Shown: positions 33,486 to 42,506 of the stretch, piece by piece
Layout: the number at the start of each line of letters is the position of its first letter
Position numbering within the stretch: position 1 is the first letter of the stretch
Assembly: GCF_900289045.1 (NCBI RefSeq)
Contig: NZ_LT985188.1
Location: 3,348,001 to 3,412,000 of the forward strand
Length of the DNA stretch: 64,000 nt
Direction of reading: 5' to 3'
Origin: Micropruina glycogenica
GTDB lineage: Bacteria > Actinomycetota > Actinomycetes > Propionibacteriales > Propionibacteriaceae
Translations under genes and position numbers: made by a program
The notes under the pieces: generated by a model
Databases searched by the model: none
What the model was told of the DNA's origin: nothing
The model's input: only the letters and a program-made list of their open reading frames with translations

Positions 33486-33623
33486 CTACCGCAGTGTGCG
33501 GCCCGGGCCGGTGAGTCCGGTGCCGGTCACTCGCCCGGCAGCGTCGAGCAGAAGGCCGGCGTAGCCCTCGAGGCTGGTCAGCCACGCGGGGCGTCCGGTT
33601 GAGGAATGTTCGAGGGCCCGCAT
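33486..33623 (-). CDS. Possible 45-residue ORF divergent from the copper ATPase gene
   Basis: An open frame from the ATG at 33623 to the TAG at 33486 encodes 45 residues, with the stretch GRPAWLTSLEGYAGLLLDAA. Its start lies 12 bp from the CsoR-type operator, so it would be transcribed divergently from copB under the same site. There is no metal-binding motif and no recognised family. It may be chance or a fragment. The rest of 33339-33665 holds only the operator. Confidence 0.25.
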   Translation of the reverse strand: MRALEHSSTGRPAWLTSLEGYAGLLLDAAGRVTGTGLTGPGRTLR

Positions 33624-33634
33624 ACGTTACCCTA

Positions 33635-33653
33635 TATACCCCCAGGGGGTATA
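33635..33653. promoter_or_regulatory. CsoR-type copper operator
   Basis: TATACCCCCAGGGGGTATA is a perfect palindrome around a central A, matching the G/C-run-plus-TATA form of CsoR/RcnR-family operators that respond to Cu(I). It lies 12 bp before the copB start codon. No csoR gene is in the window. Confidence 0.85.
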
Positions 33654-33665
33654 AAGGGAGTGATG

Positions 33666-35756
33666 ATGGACGTATACGAGTCGATGCACCCTGCGACACC
33701 GCCCGAGGCCGCGCCGGCACACGCGTCGGGTCAGCACGGGCACGCGAACCACGCGCACGACCAGCACGCCGGGCACCCAGGTGCCGGCGGTCACGCAGGT
33801 CACGGCGATCACGTGGCGCAGTTTCGCAGGCTGTTCTGGTGGTCGCTGGTGCCGGCGGTGCCGGTGGTGGCGCTGTCGCCGATGTTCGCCATGGTGATCG
33901 GCTACTCAGTGCCCACCGAGGGACTGCTGGCCCGGGTGCCCGCCCTGCTGGGCACGGTGCTGTATGCGTGGAGCGGCTGGCCGTTCCTGTCGGGGGCCGT
34001 CGGCGAACTGCGCGGGCGACGTCCGGGCATGATGACGCTGATCGCGCTCGCCATCACGGTGGCCTTCGTGGCCAGTTGGGGCGCCACGCTGGGCCTGTTG
34101 GCGCACACGTTGGAGTTTTGGTGGGAGCTCGCCCTGCTGATCGTGATCATGCTGCTCGGCCATTGGCTCGAGATGCGGTCGCTGGCGCAGACCTCCAACG
34201 CTCTGGATTCGCTCGCGGCACTGTTGCCAGACGTGGCCGAGGTGGTGCGCGGCGACTCGATCGAACAGGTGTCGCCGGCCGACCTGGCTGTCGGTGACGT
34301 GGTGCTGGTGCGGCCCGGGGCGTCGGTGCCCGCCGACGGCACGATCGTCGACGGCGAAGCCGAGTTCGACGAGTCGATGGTGACCGGCGAGTCGCGCACC
34401 GTTCGCCACGGATCGGGCGACGCGGTCACAGCAGGCACGGTGTCGACCGACTCGGCCGTTCGGGTCGAGGTGACCGCCACCGGCGACGACACCGCCCTGG
34501 CCGGCATCAGGCGACTGGTCGAGCAGGCCCAGGCGTCGACCTCAAAGGCTCAGTTGCTGGCCGACCGGGCGGCCGCGTGGCTGTTCTGGTTCGCCCTCGG
34601 TGCGGCGGTGATCACCGGCGCGGTGTGGTCGTGGCTCGGTGAGCCGCAAGAGGCCGTGGTGCGGGTGATCACGGTGTTGGTGATCGCCTGCCCGCACGCA
34701 CTCGGGCTGGCCATTCCGCTGGTGACGGCGATCGCCACGGAGCGCGCGGCCCGGGCGGGTATTCTGGTCAAAGATCGCTTGGCGCTCGAACGTATGCGCA
34801 CGATCACCACCGTGGTGTTCGACAAGACCGGCACGCTGACGTTGGGGCGTCCGGGGCTGGTGGGGGTGCAGGTCGTCGCCGACTCGGGCCTCGACGAAGA
34901 CGGGCTGCTGGCACTGGCGGCCGCTGCCGAGGCCGACAGCGAGCACCCGCTGGCCCGGTCGATCGTGACGGCGGCGACCGAGCGCGGGTTGGCGTTGAGC
35001 CCGGCGACCGCCTTTTCGGCCGAGCCCGCCCTGGGCGTGCAGGCCACGGTGGACGGCGCTCAGGTGCGGGTCGGCGGCCCACGATTGATCGATGAGCTCG
35101 GGGTGGCAGACCCGCTGCCCGACTCGGATAACCGTGCGGCGACCCGGTTGTTCGTGGTGCGCGACGGCGCGGTCGTCGGAGCGCTCGAACTGGCCGACGA
35201 AGTGCGTCCGGAGTCTGCCCAGGCGGTCGAAGCGTTGCACGCGATGGGCATCAAGGTGGCCATGCTCACCGGCGACGCACGCGGCGTGGCCGAGCAGGTG
35301 GCCGGCGAGTTGGGCGTCGACACCGTGCTGGCGCAGGTACGTCCAGAAGAGAAGTCGGCACGCATCGCCGACTTGCAGCAGGCAGGGCAGCGGGTGGCCA
35401 TGGTGGGCGACGGCGTGAACGACGCACCGGCGCTGGCCCAGGCAGACGTGGGGCTGGCGATCGGGGCCGGCACCGACGTGGCGATCGCTTCGGCCGGCGT
35501 GATTCTGGCGGGCAACGACCCGCGGCTGGTGATCTCGGTGATCGAGTTGTCGCGCGCCGCGTACCGCAAGATGCTGCAGAACCTGTGGTGGGCGGCCGGG
35601 TACAACCTCGTGTCGGTGCCGTTGGCGGCGGGGGTGTTGGCACCCGTCGGCATCAGCATGCCGATGGAGGTGGGTGCCCTGCTGATGTCGGCCTCGACGA
35701 TCCTGGTGGCGCTGAACGCACAACTGCTGCGACGGCTCGATCTCACCCCTCGGTAG
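33666..35756 (+). CDS. copB: Copper-translocating P-type ATPase (CopB-like)
   Basis: A 696-residue P1B ATPase. It has a His-rich N-terminal metal-binding tail (about residues 10-40, with repeated HGHxNH/HAGH), an actuator loop with VTGESRTV, the CPH metal-channel motif in VIACPHALGLAIP, DKTGTLT phosphorylation site and GDGVNDAPAL hinge. CPH in place of CPC points to the CopB (Cu/Ag export) subgroup. The ATG at 33666 has AAGGGAG 5 nt upstream. The earlier in-frame ATG at 33606 would place the operator inside the gene, so it is rejected. Controlled by the CsoR-type operator. Confidence 0.93.
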   Translation: MDVYESMHPATPPEAAPAHASGQHGHANHAHDQHAGHPGAGGHAGHGDHVAQFRRLFWWSLVPAVPVVALSPMFAMVIGYSVPTEGLLARVPALLGTVLYAWSGWPFLSGAVGELRGRRPGMMTLIALAITVAFVASWGATLGLLAHTLEFWWELALLIVIMLLGHWLEMRSLAQTSNALDSLAALLPDVAEVVRGDSIEQVSPADLAVGDVVLVRPGASVPADGTIVDGEAEFDESMVTGESRTVRHGSGDAVTAGTVSTDSAVRVEVTATGDDTALAGIRRLVEQAQASTSKAQLLADRAAAWLFWFALGAAVITGAVWSWLGEPQEAVVRVITVLVIACPHALGLAIPLVTAIATERAARAGILVKDRLALERMRTITTVVFDKTGTLTLGRPGLVGVQVVADSGLDEDGLLALAAAAEADSEHPLARSIVTAATERGLALSPATAFSAEPALGVQATVDGAQVRVGGPRLIDELGVADPLPDSDNRAATRLFVVRDGAVVGALELADEVRPESAQAVEALHAMGIKVAMLTGDARGVAEQVAGELGVDTVLAQVRPEEKSARIADLQQAGQRVAMVGDGVNDAPALAQADVGLAIGAGTDVAIASAGVILAGNDPRLVISVIELSRAAYRKMLQNLWWAAGYNLVSVPLAAGVLAPVGISMPMEVGALLMSASTILVALNAQLLRRLDLTPR

Positions 35757-35757
35757 C

Positions 35758-36233
35758 CTCGGGTCGTGGTTTCGTGCAGACGACATCATTCGGGGACGCC
35801 ACCGACTTGCCGTAGCCGTCCGCGGTGGCGTTGCGGAACACCACCTGGAACAGCTCCTGCGGAGCGACCCGGACGTCGCTGACGTCGAACGGCTGGACAT
35901 CGACGCGATGCACGACTTCAACGTGACGCTCAAGGACGGGCGCTACTTCCGGGTCGAGCGCAAGAACGCCAGCCCAACCCCTTCGCGGACGGCACTCCCA
36001 AGGTAGAAGTGCCGAAGACGCGCGCATCGAAGGGCGACCCTGCGTCTCGCTTCTACGCCGTCGATTCGTTCGATGTCGTGGCTGCCTGCCTGTTCTCGGC
36101 CACTGGCAAGTGGGAGTTTCGCTACGGACGCACTGCGACTCTGCAGCGGCATTAGGACTACGCCGACCGATTGGCACCGATCCAGCGAATCGTTGACCAC
36201 TGGCCGAACCGCCTGTCAGGTGTCGCCTCTTAG
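35758..36233 (+). pseudogene. Decayed PD-(D/E)XK restriction-endonuclease-like gene
   Basis: Directly after copB, frame 1 reads RLAVAVRGGVAEHHLEQLL...MHDFNVTLKDGRYFRVERKNAS. This gives Asp in DFNV and Glu-x-Lys in VERKN, the PD-(D/E)XK core. One C is missing at 35973-35975, after which the next frame continues PFADGTPKVEVPKTRASKGD...FDVVAACLFSATGKWEFRYG. It meets a stop at 36152 (TAG where one base change would give GAG or CAG) and then reads DYADRLAPIQRIVDHW to the TAG at 36231-36233. There is no start codon, so the N terminus is lost. It is a broken member of an unnamed nuclease family, probably from a restriction or defence locus. Confidence 0.65.
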
Positions 36234-36455
36234 CTAGACCGCACGTCCTGCGCCAGCAGATCGCCCGCCAACGAAGTAGGCACGCACGTCCTCGGCCGCC
36301 ATAGAACGGTTCGGGTCAGACAGGGTAGCCTCCGCGACCGGGACAGCTACCTTGCGCAGCCACCATTCGACCGCCATGTGGTTAGACACATCGAGACATT
36401 CAGTACCCCCAGGCACCAGCGTAGGTTGTCCCCAACCGGCCCCGGGGGAAGGCAC
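36234..36455 (-). CDS. Small ORF, possible antitoxin fragment
   Basis: A 73-residue frame. Its C-terminal half (WWLRKVAVPVAEATLSDPNR, then MAAEDVRAYF) resembles the C-terminal helices of ribbon-helix-helix antitoxins, which end in a WLRxEVVPxxDxxxADPSR-type pattern. The N-terminal part is not antitoxin-like and no ribosome binding site is clear. No toxin lies next to it. It sits between the decayed nuclease gene and tRNA-Pro, in a stretch with below-average GC, so it may be debris from an integrated element. The 36456-36547 stretch shows nothing else. Confidence 0.25.
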   Translation of the reverse strand: MPSPGAGWGQPTLVPGGTECLDVSNHMAVEWWLRKVAVPVAEATLSDPNRSMAAEDVRAYFVGGRSAGAGRAV

Positions 36456-36546
36456 CCCTCTAGATCTACGCGGTCACTTGTTAAGTTTCCGCGGAGATGA
36501 AACGCAGCCCGAATCGACTGTCTCGTCGAGTCAGAGCGGCTTACCG

Positions 36547-36624
<78 letters not shown>

Positions 36625-36668
36625 AAGGCCCCGCGGGCCGACGAGCAGTCTATACGAGTCGCTCGCGA

Positions 36669-37571
36669 TCAGCCATTTGAGTCCGAGGCGGTGAGCGTGA
36701 GCACCGTCACCTCGGGCGGGCAGGCGAACCGATACGTGGCGAACGGCGAACTGCCCATACCCGCCGACACGTGCAACCAGGAGGTGTGCCCGTCGTGGGC
36801 GTGGGTCGAAAGACCCTTGGCGCGAATGGTGTCGAGATCGCAGTTGGTGACCAGGGCGCCGTAGTAGGGCACACACACCTGACCGCCGTGGGTGTGGCCG
36901 GCCAGGATCAGCTCGACGCCGTCGGCGGTCATGGCGTTCAGCACGCGCAGGTAGGGGGCGTGGGTGACGCCGATCGAGACGTCCGCCTCGGCCGACGGCG
37001 GGCCGGCCACCAGAGCGTAGTCGTCGCGGCCCAGGTGAGCGTCGTCGGTGCCACGGAACTCGAACGTGATGCCGCGCACCGTGATCAGCGTGCGGCCGCT
37101 GTCGACGTCGACCCAGCCGCGTTCGGAGTAGGCCGCCTTCAACTGCTCGACCGGCAGCGGCTCGTTGCGGTCTGCGCGGCCCTCGGTGGAGCGAATCAGG
37201 TACGCCATGGGCGGCCGAAAGGTCGGCGCTTCGTAGTCGTTCGAGCCCATCACGTAGACGCCGGGCACGTCGCGCAGCCGTCCCCAGGCCCGCATCAAGG
37301 GCTCCAGGGACGCCTGCTCGCTCCAGTTGTCGCCGGTGGTCACCACCAGGTCGGGCTCGAGCCCGGCCAGCGCGCTGATGAACTCGGTCTTGTAGGCCTG
37401 CCGGGCCATCACGTGAATGTCTGACACGTGCAACAGGCGCAGCGGTGCCGACCCCGGCGGCAGAATCGGCACCCGTTGCCTTCGGACGAGGAAGTGCCTG
37501 GCCTCGTAGAAGCCGTAGGCCACGCAGGCCGCGCCAACGGCCGCCACGCGGCCCAACACGGCTCCGATCAC
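36669..37571 (-). CDS. Membrane-anchored metallophosphoesterase
   Basis: A 300-residue calcineurin-like phosphoesterase (YaeI-like). After an N-terminal helix (VLGRVAAVGAACVAYGFY) come LLHVSDIHVM, VVTTGDNWS, VMGSNDYE, GVTHAP and LAGHTHGGQV, the five metal-site blocks (Asn in GSND where GNHD is usual). The GTG at 37571 follows the ponA stop by 10 bp; the longer frame would overlap the PBP gene. In mycobacteria the homologue (Rv3683) also follows ponA2, so it may act on cell-envelope lipid or nucleotide phosphates. Confidence 0.88.
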   Translation of the reverse strand: MIGAVLGRVAAVGAACVAYGFYEARHFLVRRQRVPILPPGSAPLRLLHVSDIHVMARQAYKTEFISALAGLEPDLVVTTGDNWSEQASLEPLMRAWGRLRDVPGVYVMGSNDYEAPTFRPPMAYLIRSTEGRADRNEPLPVEQLKAAYSERGWVDVDSGRTLITVRGITFEFRGTDDAHLGRDDYALVAGPPSAEADVSIGVTHAPYLRVLNAMTADGVELILAGHTHGGQVCVPYYGALVTNCDLDTIRAKGLSTHAHDGHTSWLHVSAGMGSSPFATYRFACPPEVTVLTLTASDSNG

Positions 37572-37581
37572 GGTCGGAAGG

Positions 37582-39978
37582 CTACTTCTTCTTGGTGGGC
37601 GACGGGGACGGCTTGGGCGACGCACTACCGTTGTCGTCTTTCTTGACGTCGTCCTTCGGCTTCTTCACCTTCTTGGGGCCGGCCGAGATGAGAATGCGAA
37701 TGCTGGTGCCGCGCACAGCCACGCCCGACGGGCTGATGCCGAGGAACGTGCCCTTGGGCGTGTTGCTCGCGATGGTGTCGGTATAGGACCCGAAGCCCGC
37801 ATTGAGCAGCACGGTGCGGCAGTTCGAGACGCCCGAGCAGCTCGGCACGTCCACCTTCTCACCAGCGAGAATGCCGTAGGGCGGATCGACGAAGCCGGGA
37901 CCCTTCGGGAACTCCTTCAGCGCCGCGGCGAAGGCAGGTTTGAAGATGCGTGCCCCCGCCTCTTGGCCGGAGAGGCCATACAGGGTGCGGCCGGAGTGCT
38001 GCATGCGTGCACCCTTGAGGTAGACCTGCTTGCGATACCCGCTCCAGTACTTCTTGAACCGGGGATCACTGGAGTAGCTGATCATGCCGCCACCGGCCAG
38101 GTTGCGGGTGAATCCGACGGTCCAAATGGCCTTGTTGTCTGGCACCGTGCCGGTCTTGCCCGCGATCGTGTAGCCCGAGATTTGTGCCGGACGAGCCGTG
38201 CCCGAGCGGAAGGGGCCCTGGAACACCTTGGCCAGGGCGTCGGCGATGCCCTCGTCGAGAACCCGGCGGCAGTTGGCGTCGGGGGGTTCGATCGCGCCAC
38301 CGGCAGCGGTCTTGATCGACTTGACGATGACGGGCTCGCAGCGAATACCCCGCGCGGCGACGGTGGCGTAGGCGTTCACCAATGAGATCGGCGAAACCTC
38401 AACCGCGCCGAGCGTGAACGACGGGTAGTTGCTGTATGTCTTGGTGAGCGCATCACCCTTGGGGTCGATGGAGGGCTGCAGGCCGAGCGCCTGCGCGATC
38501 TTGGTGGCCTCGCACAAGCCTGCTGCAGCCTCGAGTTGCACGAAGTAGCCGTTCACCGATTTGGTGGCTCCCGTGAATAGGTTGAAGGTGCCACCCACAC
38601 CCACCACGTTCCAGCGCTTGTTCACCCTGACGGCGCCTTGGCACGACTGAAACTTCCAGCCGTTGAAGTCCATCTGCGGCTTGACCTTGATGTTGCCGTA
38701 CGCCCCGAGTCCGTTCTTCAACGCGGCGGCCGCCACGAACATCTTGAAGGTCGAACCTGCCTGGTAGCCGGATCCGCCACCCATGCTCTTGCCGACCGCG
38801 TAGTTCCAGTAGGTCTGGCTCGTCTTGGTGCCCATCTTCTGGCGGTTCTGCGCCATGGCGACGATGAGGCCGGTGCCGGGTTGGATCATGACCATCACCG
38901 AATCGACGGGGTCGCGCGGGTCGAGGTAGCTGCGAATCGCCTTCTCGGTCTTGCGCTGCACCTTCGGGTCGATGATCGTGCGAATGGTGAGGCCGCCGCG
39001 GTACAGGGCGTTCTCGCGGTCTTCGACGGTGGCGCCGAGGTTGCTGGATGCGAGCATGGTGCGCTTCACGTAGTCGCAGATGAACGGGAACTCGCTGTTG
39101 GCGCAGCCGTGCAGCTTGCTCTTGGGCTTCACCAGCCCCAGCCCCGTGGCCTTCGCCTCGGCCGCCTCTTGGGCGGTGATCACGCCCACGTCTTTCTGGG
39201 CCATGCGGTCGAGCACGTCGTTGCGGCGCTGCTTGGCCACCAGCGCGAGGCCGCTGGTGCGCGGGTTGGTGCCCACCGGGTTACGCACCATGCCGGCCAG
39301 CAAGGCGGCCTGGGGCAGGGTCAGCTTGCTGGCGTGCACGCCGAAGTAGTTGAGTGCGGCCGCTTCGACGCCGTAGGCGCCGTCGCCGTAATAGGCGATG
39401 TTGAGGTAGCGCTCGAGAATCTGGTCTTTGGTGAGCTGCTTTTCGAGGGCGATCGCGTAGCGCAGCTCTTGAATCTTGCGCGTGATGGTGTTCTCTTGCG
39501 CCTTCTGCACGCCGTCGGAGTCACCCCTGGCCTGCGCGGCGCTGATCAGCGACATCTTCACGTACTGCTGGGTGAGGGTGGACGCGCCCTGGGTGTTGCC
39601 GCGGACCGTGCTGACCAGCGCACGCAGCGTGCCCTGCAGGTCCATGGCGCCATGCTCGTAGAAGCGGTGGTCTTCGATCGCGATCTGCGCCTTCTGCATG
39701 ATCGGGGCGATCTTGTCGAGGGTGACGTACTGCCGGTTCTCGTCGTAGAAGTTGACCAGCGTCGAGCCGTCGGCCAGCAGCACCTTCGACTTCTGCGCCA
39801 GAGGCACCTCGACCAATTCGGCCGGCAGGGCGTCCATGGCCGCTGCGGTGGACTTGCTGACCTCGGCCGACACACCCGCGGCGGGTACGACGAGCCCCGC
39901 GATCAACAAACCGCCGAGCACGCTGACCACGAGAAACATGACCAGCGAGTAGAGCCTCTTCCCCAAACGCATGGTCAC
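37582..39978 (-). CDS. ponA2: Bifunctional penicillin-binding protein with PASTA domain (PonA2-like)
   Basis: A 798-residue class A PBP. It has one N-terminal transmembrane helix. The GT51 glycosyltransferase domain contains catalytic Glu102 in AIEDHRFYEHGAMD, with ASTLTQQYVK. The transpeptidase domain has SxxK Ser409-Lys412 (AGSTFKMF), SVN, and KTG at Lys608. A single PASTA-like domain (about 700-775) is followed by a Lys/Asp/Ser-rich tail. It polymerises and cross-links peptidoglycan outside the membrane. Divergent from whiB4, the same order as Rv3681c-Rv3682 in M. tuberculosis. Confidence 0.95.
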   Translation of the reverse strand: MTMRLGKRLYSLVMFLVVSVLGGLLIAGLVVPAAGVSAEVSKSTAAAMDALPAELVEVPLAQKSKVLLADGSTLVNFYDENRQYVTLDKIAPIMQKAQIAIEDHRFYEHGAMDLQGTLRALVSTVRGNTQGASTLTQQYVKMSLISAAQARGDSDGVQKAQENTITRKIQELRYAIALEKQLTKDQILERYLNIAYYGDGAYGVEAAALNYFGVHASKLTLPQAALLAGMVRNPVGTNPRTSGLALVAKQRRNDVLDRMAQKDVGVITAQEAAEAKATGLGLVKPKSKLHGCANSEFPFICDYVKRTMLASSNLGATVEDRENALYRGGLTIRTIIDPKVQRKTEKAIRSYLDPRDPVDSVMVMIQPGTGLIVAMAQNRQKMGTKTSQTYWNYAVGKSMGGGSGYQAGSTFKMFVAAAALKNGLGAYGNIKVKPQMDFNGWKFQSCQGAVRVNKRWNVVGVGGTFNLFTGATKSVNGYFVQLEAAAGLCEATKIAQALGLQPSIDPKGDALTKTYSNYPSFTLGAVEVSPISLVNAYATVAARGIRCEPVIVKSIKTAAGGAIEPPDANCRRVLDEGIADALAKVFQGPFRSGTARPAQISGYTIAGKTGTVPDNKAIWTVGFTRNLAGGGMISYSSDPRFKKYWSGYRKQVYLKGARMQHSGRTLYGLSGQEAGARIFKPAFAAALKEFPKGPGFVDPPYGILAGEKVDVPSCSGVSNCRTVLLNAGFGSYTDTIASNTPKGTFLGISPSGVAVRGTSIRILISAGPKKVKKPKDDVKKDDNGSASPKPSPSPTKKK

Positions 39979-40154
39979 CAGACTACGTGACGCTCAACCT
40001 GAGCCCCGTATCGACTCCTGAGAAGGACGTGAACGTTGAGTTGCGGCCCGCCGAACCCCGTGCCGGGTGGCGGCGCCGACGAGAGATTCGTCGGTTGAGC
40101 ACCGTGTTGCTGAAGATTCGCCAGGGTTTTCGTTGATTTGCGCGTACCTCGACT

Positions 40155-40182
40155 TTGCGTGTGCGACGCCAACCACTACAAT
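40155..40182 (+). promoter_or_regulatory. Promoter of the whiB gene
   Basis: TTGCGT (40155-40160) and TACAAT (40177-40182) with a 16-bp spacer precede the whiB start by 49 bp. This is one of the best -10 matches in the window. Confidence 0.6.
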
Positions 40183-40231
40183 CGGTAGTAGCGGTCCGGT
40201 GTTCCGATTCCCCCGAAATAGGTGATGACCC

Positions 40232-40513
40232 ATGACAGTCATGGAGACCGATAGTTGGCCGATGCAGGCCAAGTGTCGGGGCATGCAGGACGACCTGTTC
40301 CCCGACGGTGCCGAGCAGAAACGTGCACGCACGATCTGTGCCGGCTGCCCGGTCAAAGCCATGTGTCTGGCAGAAGCGCTCGACAATCGCATCGAGTGGG
40401 GGGTCTGGGGCGGCATGACCGAACGCGAACGCCGCAGGCTGCTGCGCAAGCACACCGAGATCACGTCGTGGCGGCGGCTATTGCTGCAGCCCCAGCCACA
40501 ACTCGCTGAGTGA
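40232..40513 (+). CDS. whiB4: WhiB-family iron-sulfur regulator (WhiB4-like)
   Basis: A 93-residue Wbl protein. Four cluster ligands, Cys15, Cys36, Cys39 and Cys45 (CAGCPVKAMC), are followed by the conserved EWGVWGGMTERERR turn and a basic DNA/sigma-contacting tail. WhiB proteins bind a 4Fe-4S cluster and sense O2, NO or redox state. The position between ponA2 and the two ArsA-like genes is that of WhiB4 (Rv3681c), which supports the subgroup call. The ATG at 40232 has AGGTGA upstream; a second in-frame ATG at 40241 is possible. Its 3' end overlaps the convergent ATPase gene. Confidence 0.92.
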   Translation: MTVMETDSWPMQAKCRGMQDDLFPDGAEQKRARTICAGCPVKAMCLAEALDNRIEWGVWGGMTERERRRLLRKHTEITSWRRLLLQPQPQLAE

Positions 40514-41566
40514 TCTCAGATCGCTGACGCCGCCGGGCGCGAGTGCCACCTCGGCCACCGGAACACCGATGTCGTACAGCGGACGGCCGGCCGCACGCTC
40601 TGCTGCCCGTCGCTGCTGCGCCCGCCGATGATGGGCCAGCACCTGCTGCTGAGCCTGATCGGCGTGCAGGTCGGCCGCGGCCAGCGCCTCGGCTGACGTG
40701 GGCGCCACCGGCGTCACCTGATTGATCACGACACCGCGCAGCGGCAGCCCGTCGTGCCGTAGCCGCCGTGCCAGCGCGACCGCCTCGCCCACCGGGGTTG
40801 GCCGGGGTGCGGCCACCACCACGAACGCCGCCCGGTCGGACTTCAGCAGGGTGCGGGTCTGGGTGGCGTTGGCCTCGAAGCCCAGCACGGCCCGTTCGAA
40901 AACCCGAAGAAACGTGCGCAGGTCGCCGAAGAGGCGTCCACCCAGAATCGAGTCGAGCGCCTTGGTGGCCAGCGCCGCACCGGCGTCCAGAAAGGCGAAG
41001 GGGCCGCGGGGAAGGCCCAGCGCCACGCGCAGCAGCGGGTTGTGCGCCAGGGCCTCGAGGCGATTCGGACCGTCGAGAAAGTCGAGGGCCGAGGCGCTCG
41101 GCGGGGTGTCGACCACGATCAGATCCCAGGTTCCGGCCTGCTCCGCCCGGCGGGAGAGTTCGCCGACCTTCTCCATCGCCACGTACTCCTGGGTGCCCGA
41201 GAACGCCTCAGCCAGGGCCTGATAGAAGGGGTTGGCCTTGATGCGTTCGGCGTCCTCAGGGGTGTTCTGGGCGGCGAGGGCCTGATCGAAGGCGTGCCGC
41301 ACGTCGAGCATCATCGCCTCGAGGCTGCCGACGGCATCGCTCAACGGCACGGGCGTCGGCTCGTGCGCCAGGTCGTCCAAACCCATCGCCTGCGCCAGTC
41401 GCCGGGCGGGATCGATGGTGACCACCACGACCTTACGGCCCAGTTGGGCGGCGCGCACCGCCAGCGCCGCCGACAGCGTGGTCTTGCCCACACCGCCGGT
41501 GCCGACGCAGAACAGCAGCCGCAGCCTGGGGTCGGTGAGCAGCTGGTCGGGCACGAAGGCGGTCAC
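40478..41566 (-). CDS. ArsA/GET3-family ATPase (second of pair)
   Basis: A 362-residue deviant-Walker ATPase with CVGTGGVGKTTLSAALAVRA (P-loop), VVTIDPARRL (switch I), and VVDTPPSASALDFL (switch II). It corresponds to the Rv3680-type protein that forms a heteromer with the Rv3679-type one; in mycobacteria the pair is linked to glycerol/redox stress. The GTG start at 41566 overlaps the stop of the upstream ATPase gene (GTGA); the longer frame lies inside that gene. The C-terminal end overlaps the whiB stop region by 36 bp. Confidence 0.9.
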   Translation of the reverse strand: MTAFVPDQLLTDPRLRLLFCVGTGGVGKTTLSAALAVRAAQLGRKVVVVTIDPARRLAQAMGLDDLAHEPTPVPLSDAVGSLEAMMLDVRHAFDQALAAQNTPEDAERIKANPFYQALAEAFSGTQEYVAMEKVGELSRRAEQAGTWDLIVVDTPPSASALDFLDGPNRLEALAHNPLLRVALGLPRGPFAFLDAGAALATKALDSILGGRLFGDLRTFLRVFERAVLGFEANATQTRTLLKSDRAAFVVVAAPRPTPVGEAVALARRLRHDGLPLRGVVINQVTPVAPTSAEALAAADLHADQAQQQVLAHHRRAQQRRAAERAAGRPLYDIGVPVAEVALAPGGVSDLRSLSELWLGLQQ

Positions 41567-42453
41567 GCGAGCTCCAGCTGGTCGGCGAGCGTGCTCAGAC
41601 CGTGCCCGGACGGGTCGTGGTCGGCCACGCACGTGACGCCCAACCCGGTGCGGTAACGCAGCAGAGCCTGCCACGCGGCCTGGCCACGAGCCCGGTCGGC
41701 CTCGTCGAGCAGGGCGGCGGTCATGCGATTCCAGTCGTCGGGGGTGATGCCGTCGGGGGCCCCTGGCAGCGGGTCGGGCACGGGTGGAACGGCGATGCAG
41801 CGGTTGGCGATCACCGTGCCCAGCCGCAGGTCGAGTGCCTGCAGGGCCGCGACGGTTTCGATGGTTTCGGTCACCGGCAGGTCGCCCAGCAGCGTCACCA
41901 CGTGGGTGCGGCAGGTCGGGTCGCGCAGGTCGTCCATCACCGAGGCGGCCTGCTCGGCGATCGGGCTGCCGTCGGTGAGTTCGGTCAAGCCGACCCCGGC
42001 GCCGAGAAACGAGCCGATGCGGCCAGAGGGCGGCGCGTCGAGCACCAGCACGTCGATGCCCGGGTGTGTCTCGGTGAGGTGCGTCACCTGGCCGATCAGC
42101 AGAATGTCGCGCAGGCCAGGGGCGATGCGGGTGGCGAAGTCGACGAGCGGGTCGAGTTGCAGCAGGTCCGCGGCGAAGCCGAGCCGGTAGTAACGCTGCA
42201 GATAGCCGGCCAACGAGGCCCGCGCGTCGATCTGGACGCCCTCGATGCGGCCGCTACGGGTGGGCAGCAGCAACTTCGGCTCGTGGCCGACCGCACTGCC
42301 TGACGCCAAGGCGAGCCCTCCGCGTCCTTCGACCTCGGCGACCACCACCCGGGCCCCCTCACGCGAGAGCCGCAGGGCGAGCGCGAGCGCGATGGTGGTC
42401 TTGCCCACGCCGCCCTTGCCGGTCACGATGTGCAGCGGGCAGCGCTCTGGCAT
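41563..42453 (-). CDS. ArsA/GET3-family ATPase (first of pair)
   Basis: A 296-residue ATPase with IVTGKGGVGKTTIALALALRL P-loop, VVVAEVEGRGGLALA (switch I, Glu in place of Asp), and VLVLDAPPSGRIGSFL. It corresponds to the Rv3679-type partner. Translationally coupled to the following ATPase. Its start is 53 bp from the divergent DUF4177 gene, so the pair probably shares a control region with the RidA-nth operon. Confidence 0.9.
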   Translation of the reverse strand: MPERCPLHIVTGKGGVGKTTIALALALRLSREGARVVVAEVEGRGGLALASGSAVGHEPKLLLPTRSGRIEGVQIDARASLAGYLQRYYRLGFAADLLQLDPLVDFATRIAPGLRDILLIGQVTHLTETHPGIDVLVLDAPPSGRIGSFLGAGVGLTELTDGSPIAEQAASVMDDLRDPTCRTHVVTLLGDLPVTETIETVAALQALDLRLGTVIANRCIAVPPVPDPLPGAPDGITPDDWNRMTAALLDEADRARGQAAWQALLRYRTGLGVTCVADHDPSGHGLSTLADQLELA

Positions 42454-42506
42454 GCCTGCCAGCGTACGCGGCGACCGCTGTCGGCCCCGGGCATTAGGGT
42501 TGCGCC

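Noticed and set aside
33606-33662. Upstream ATG of copB at 33606
   Set aside because: The extension encodes the CsoR operator and promoter region; ATG 33666 has a proper Shine-Dalgarno sequence.
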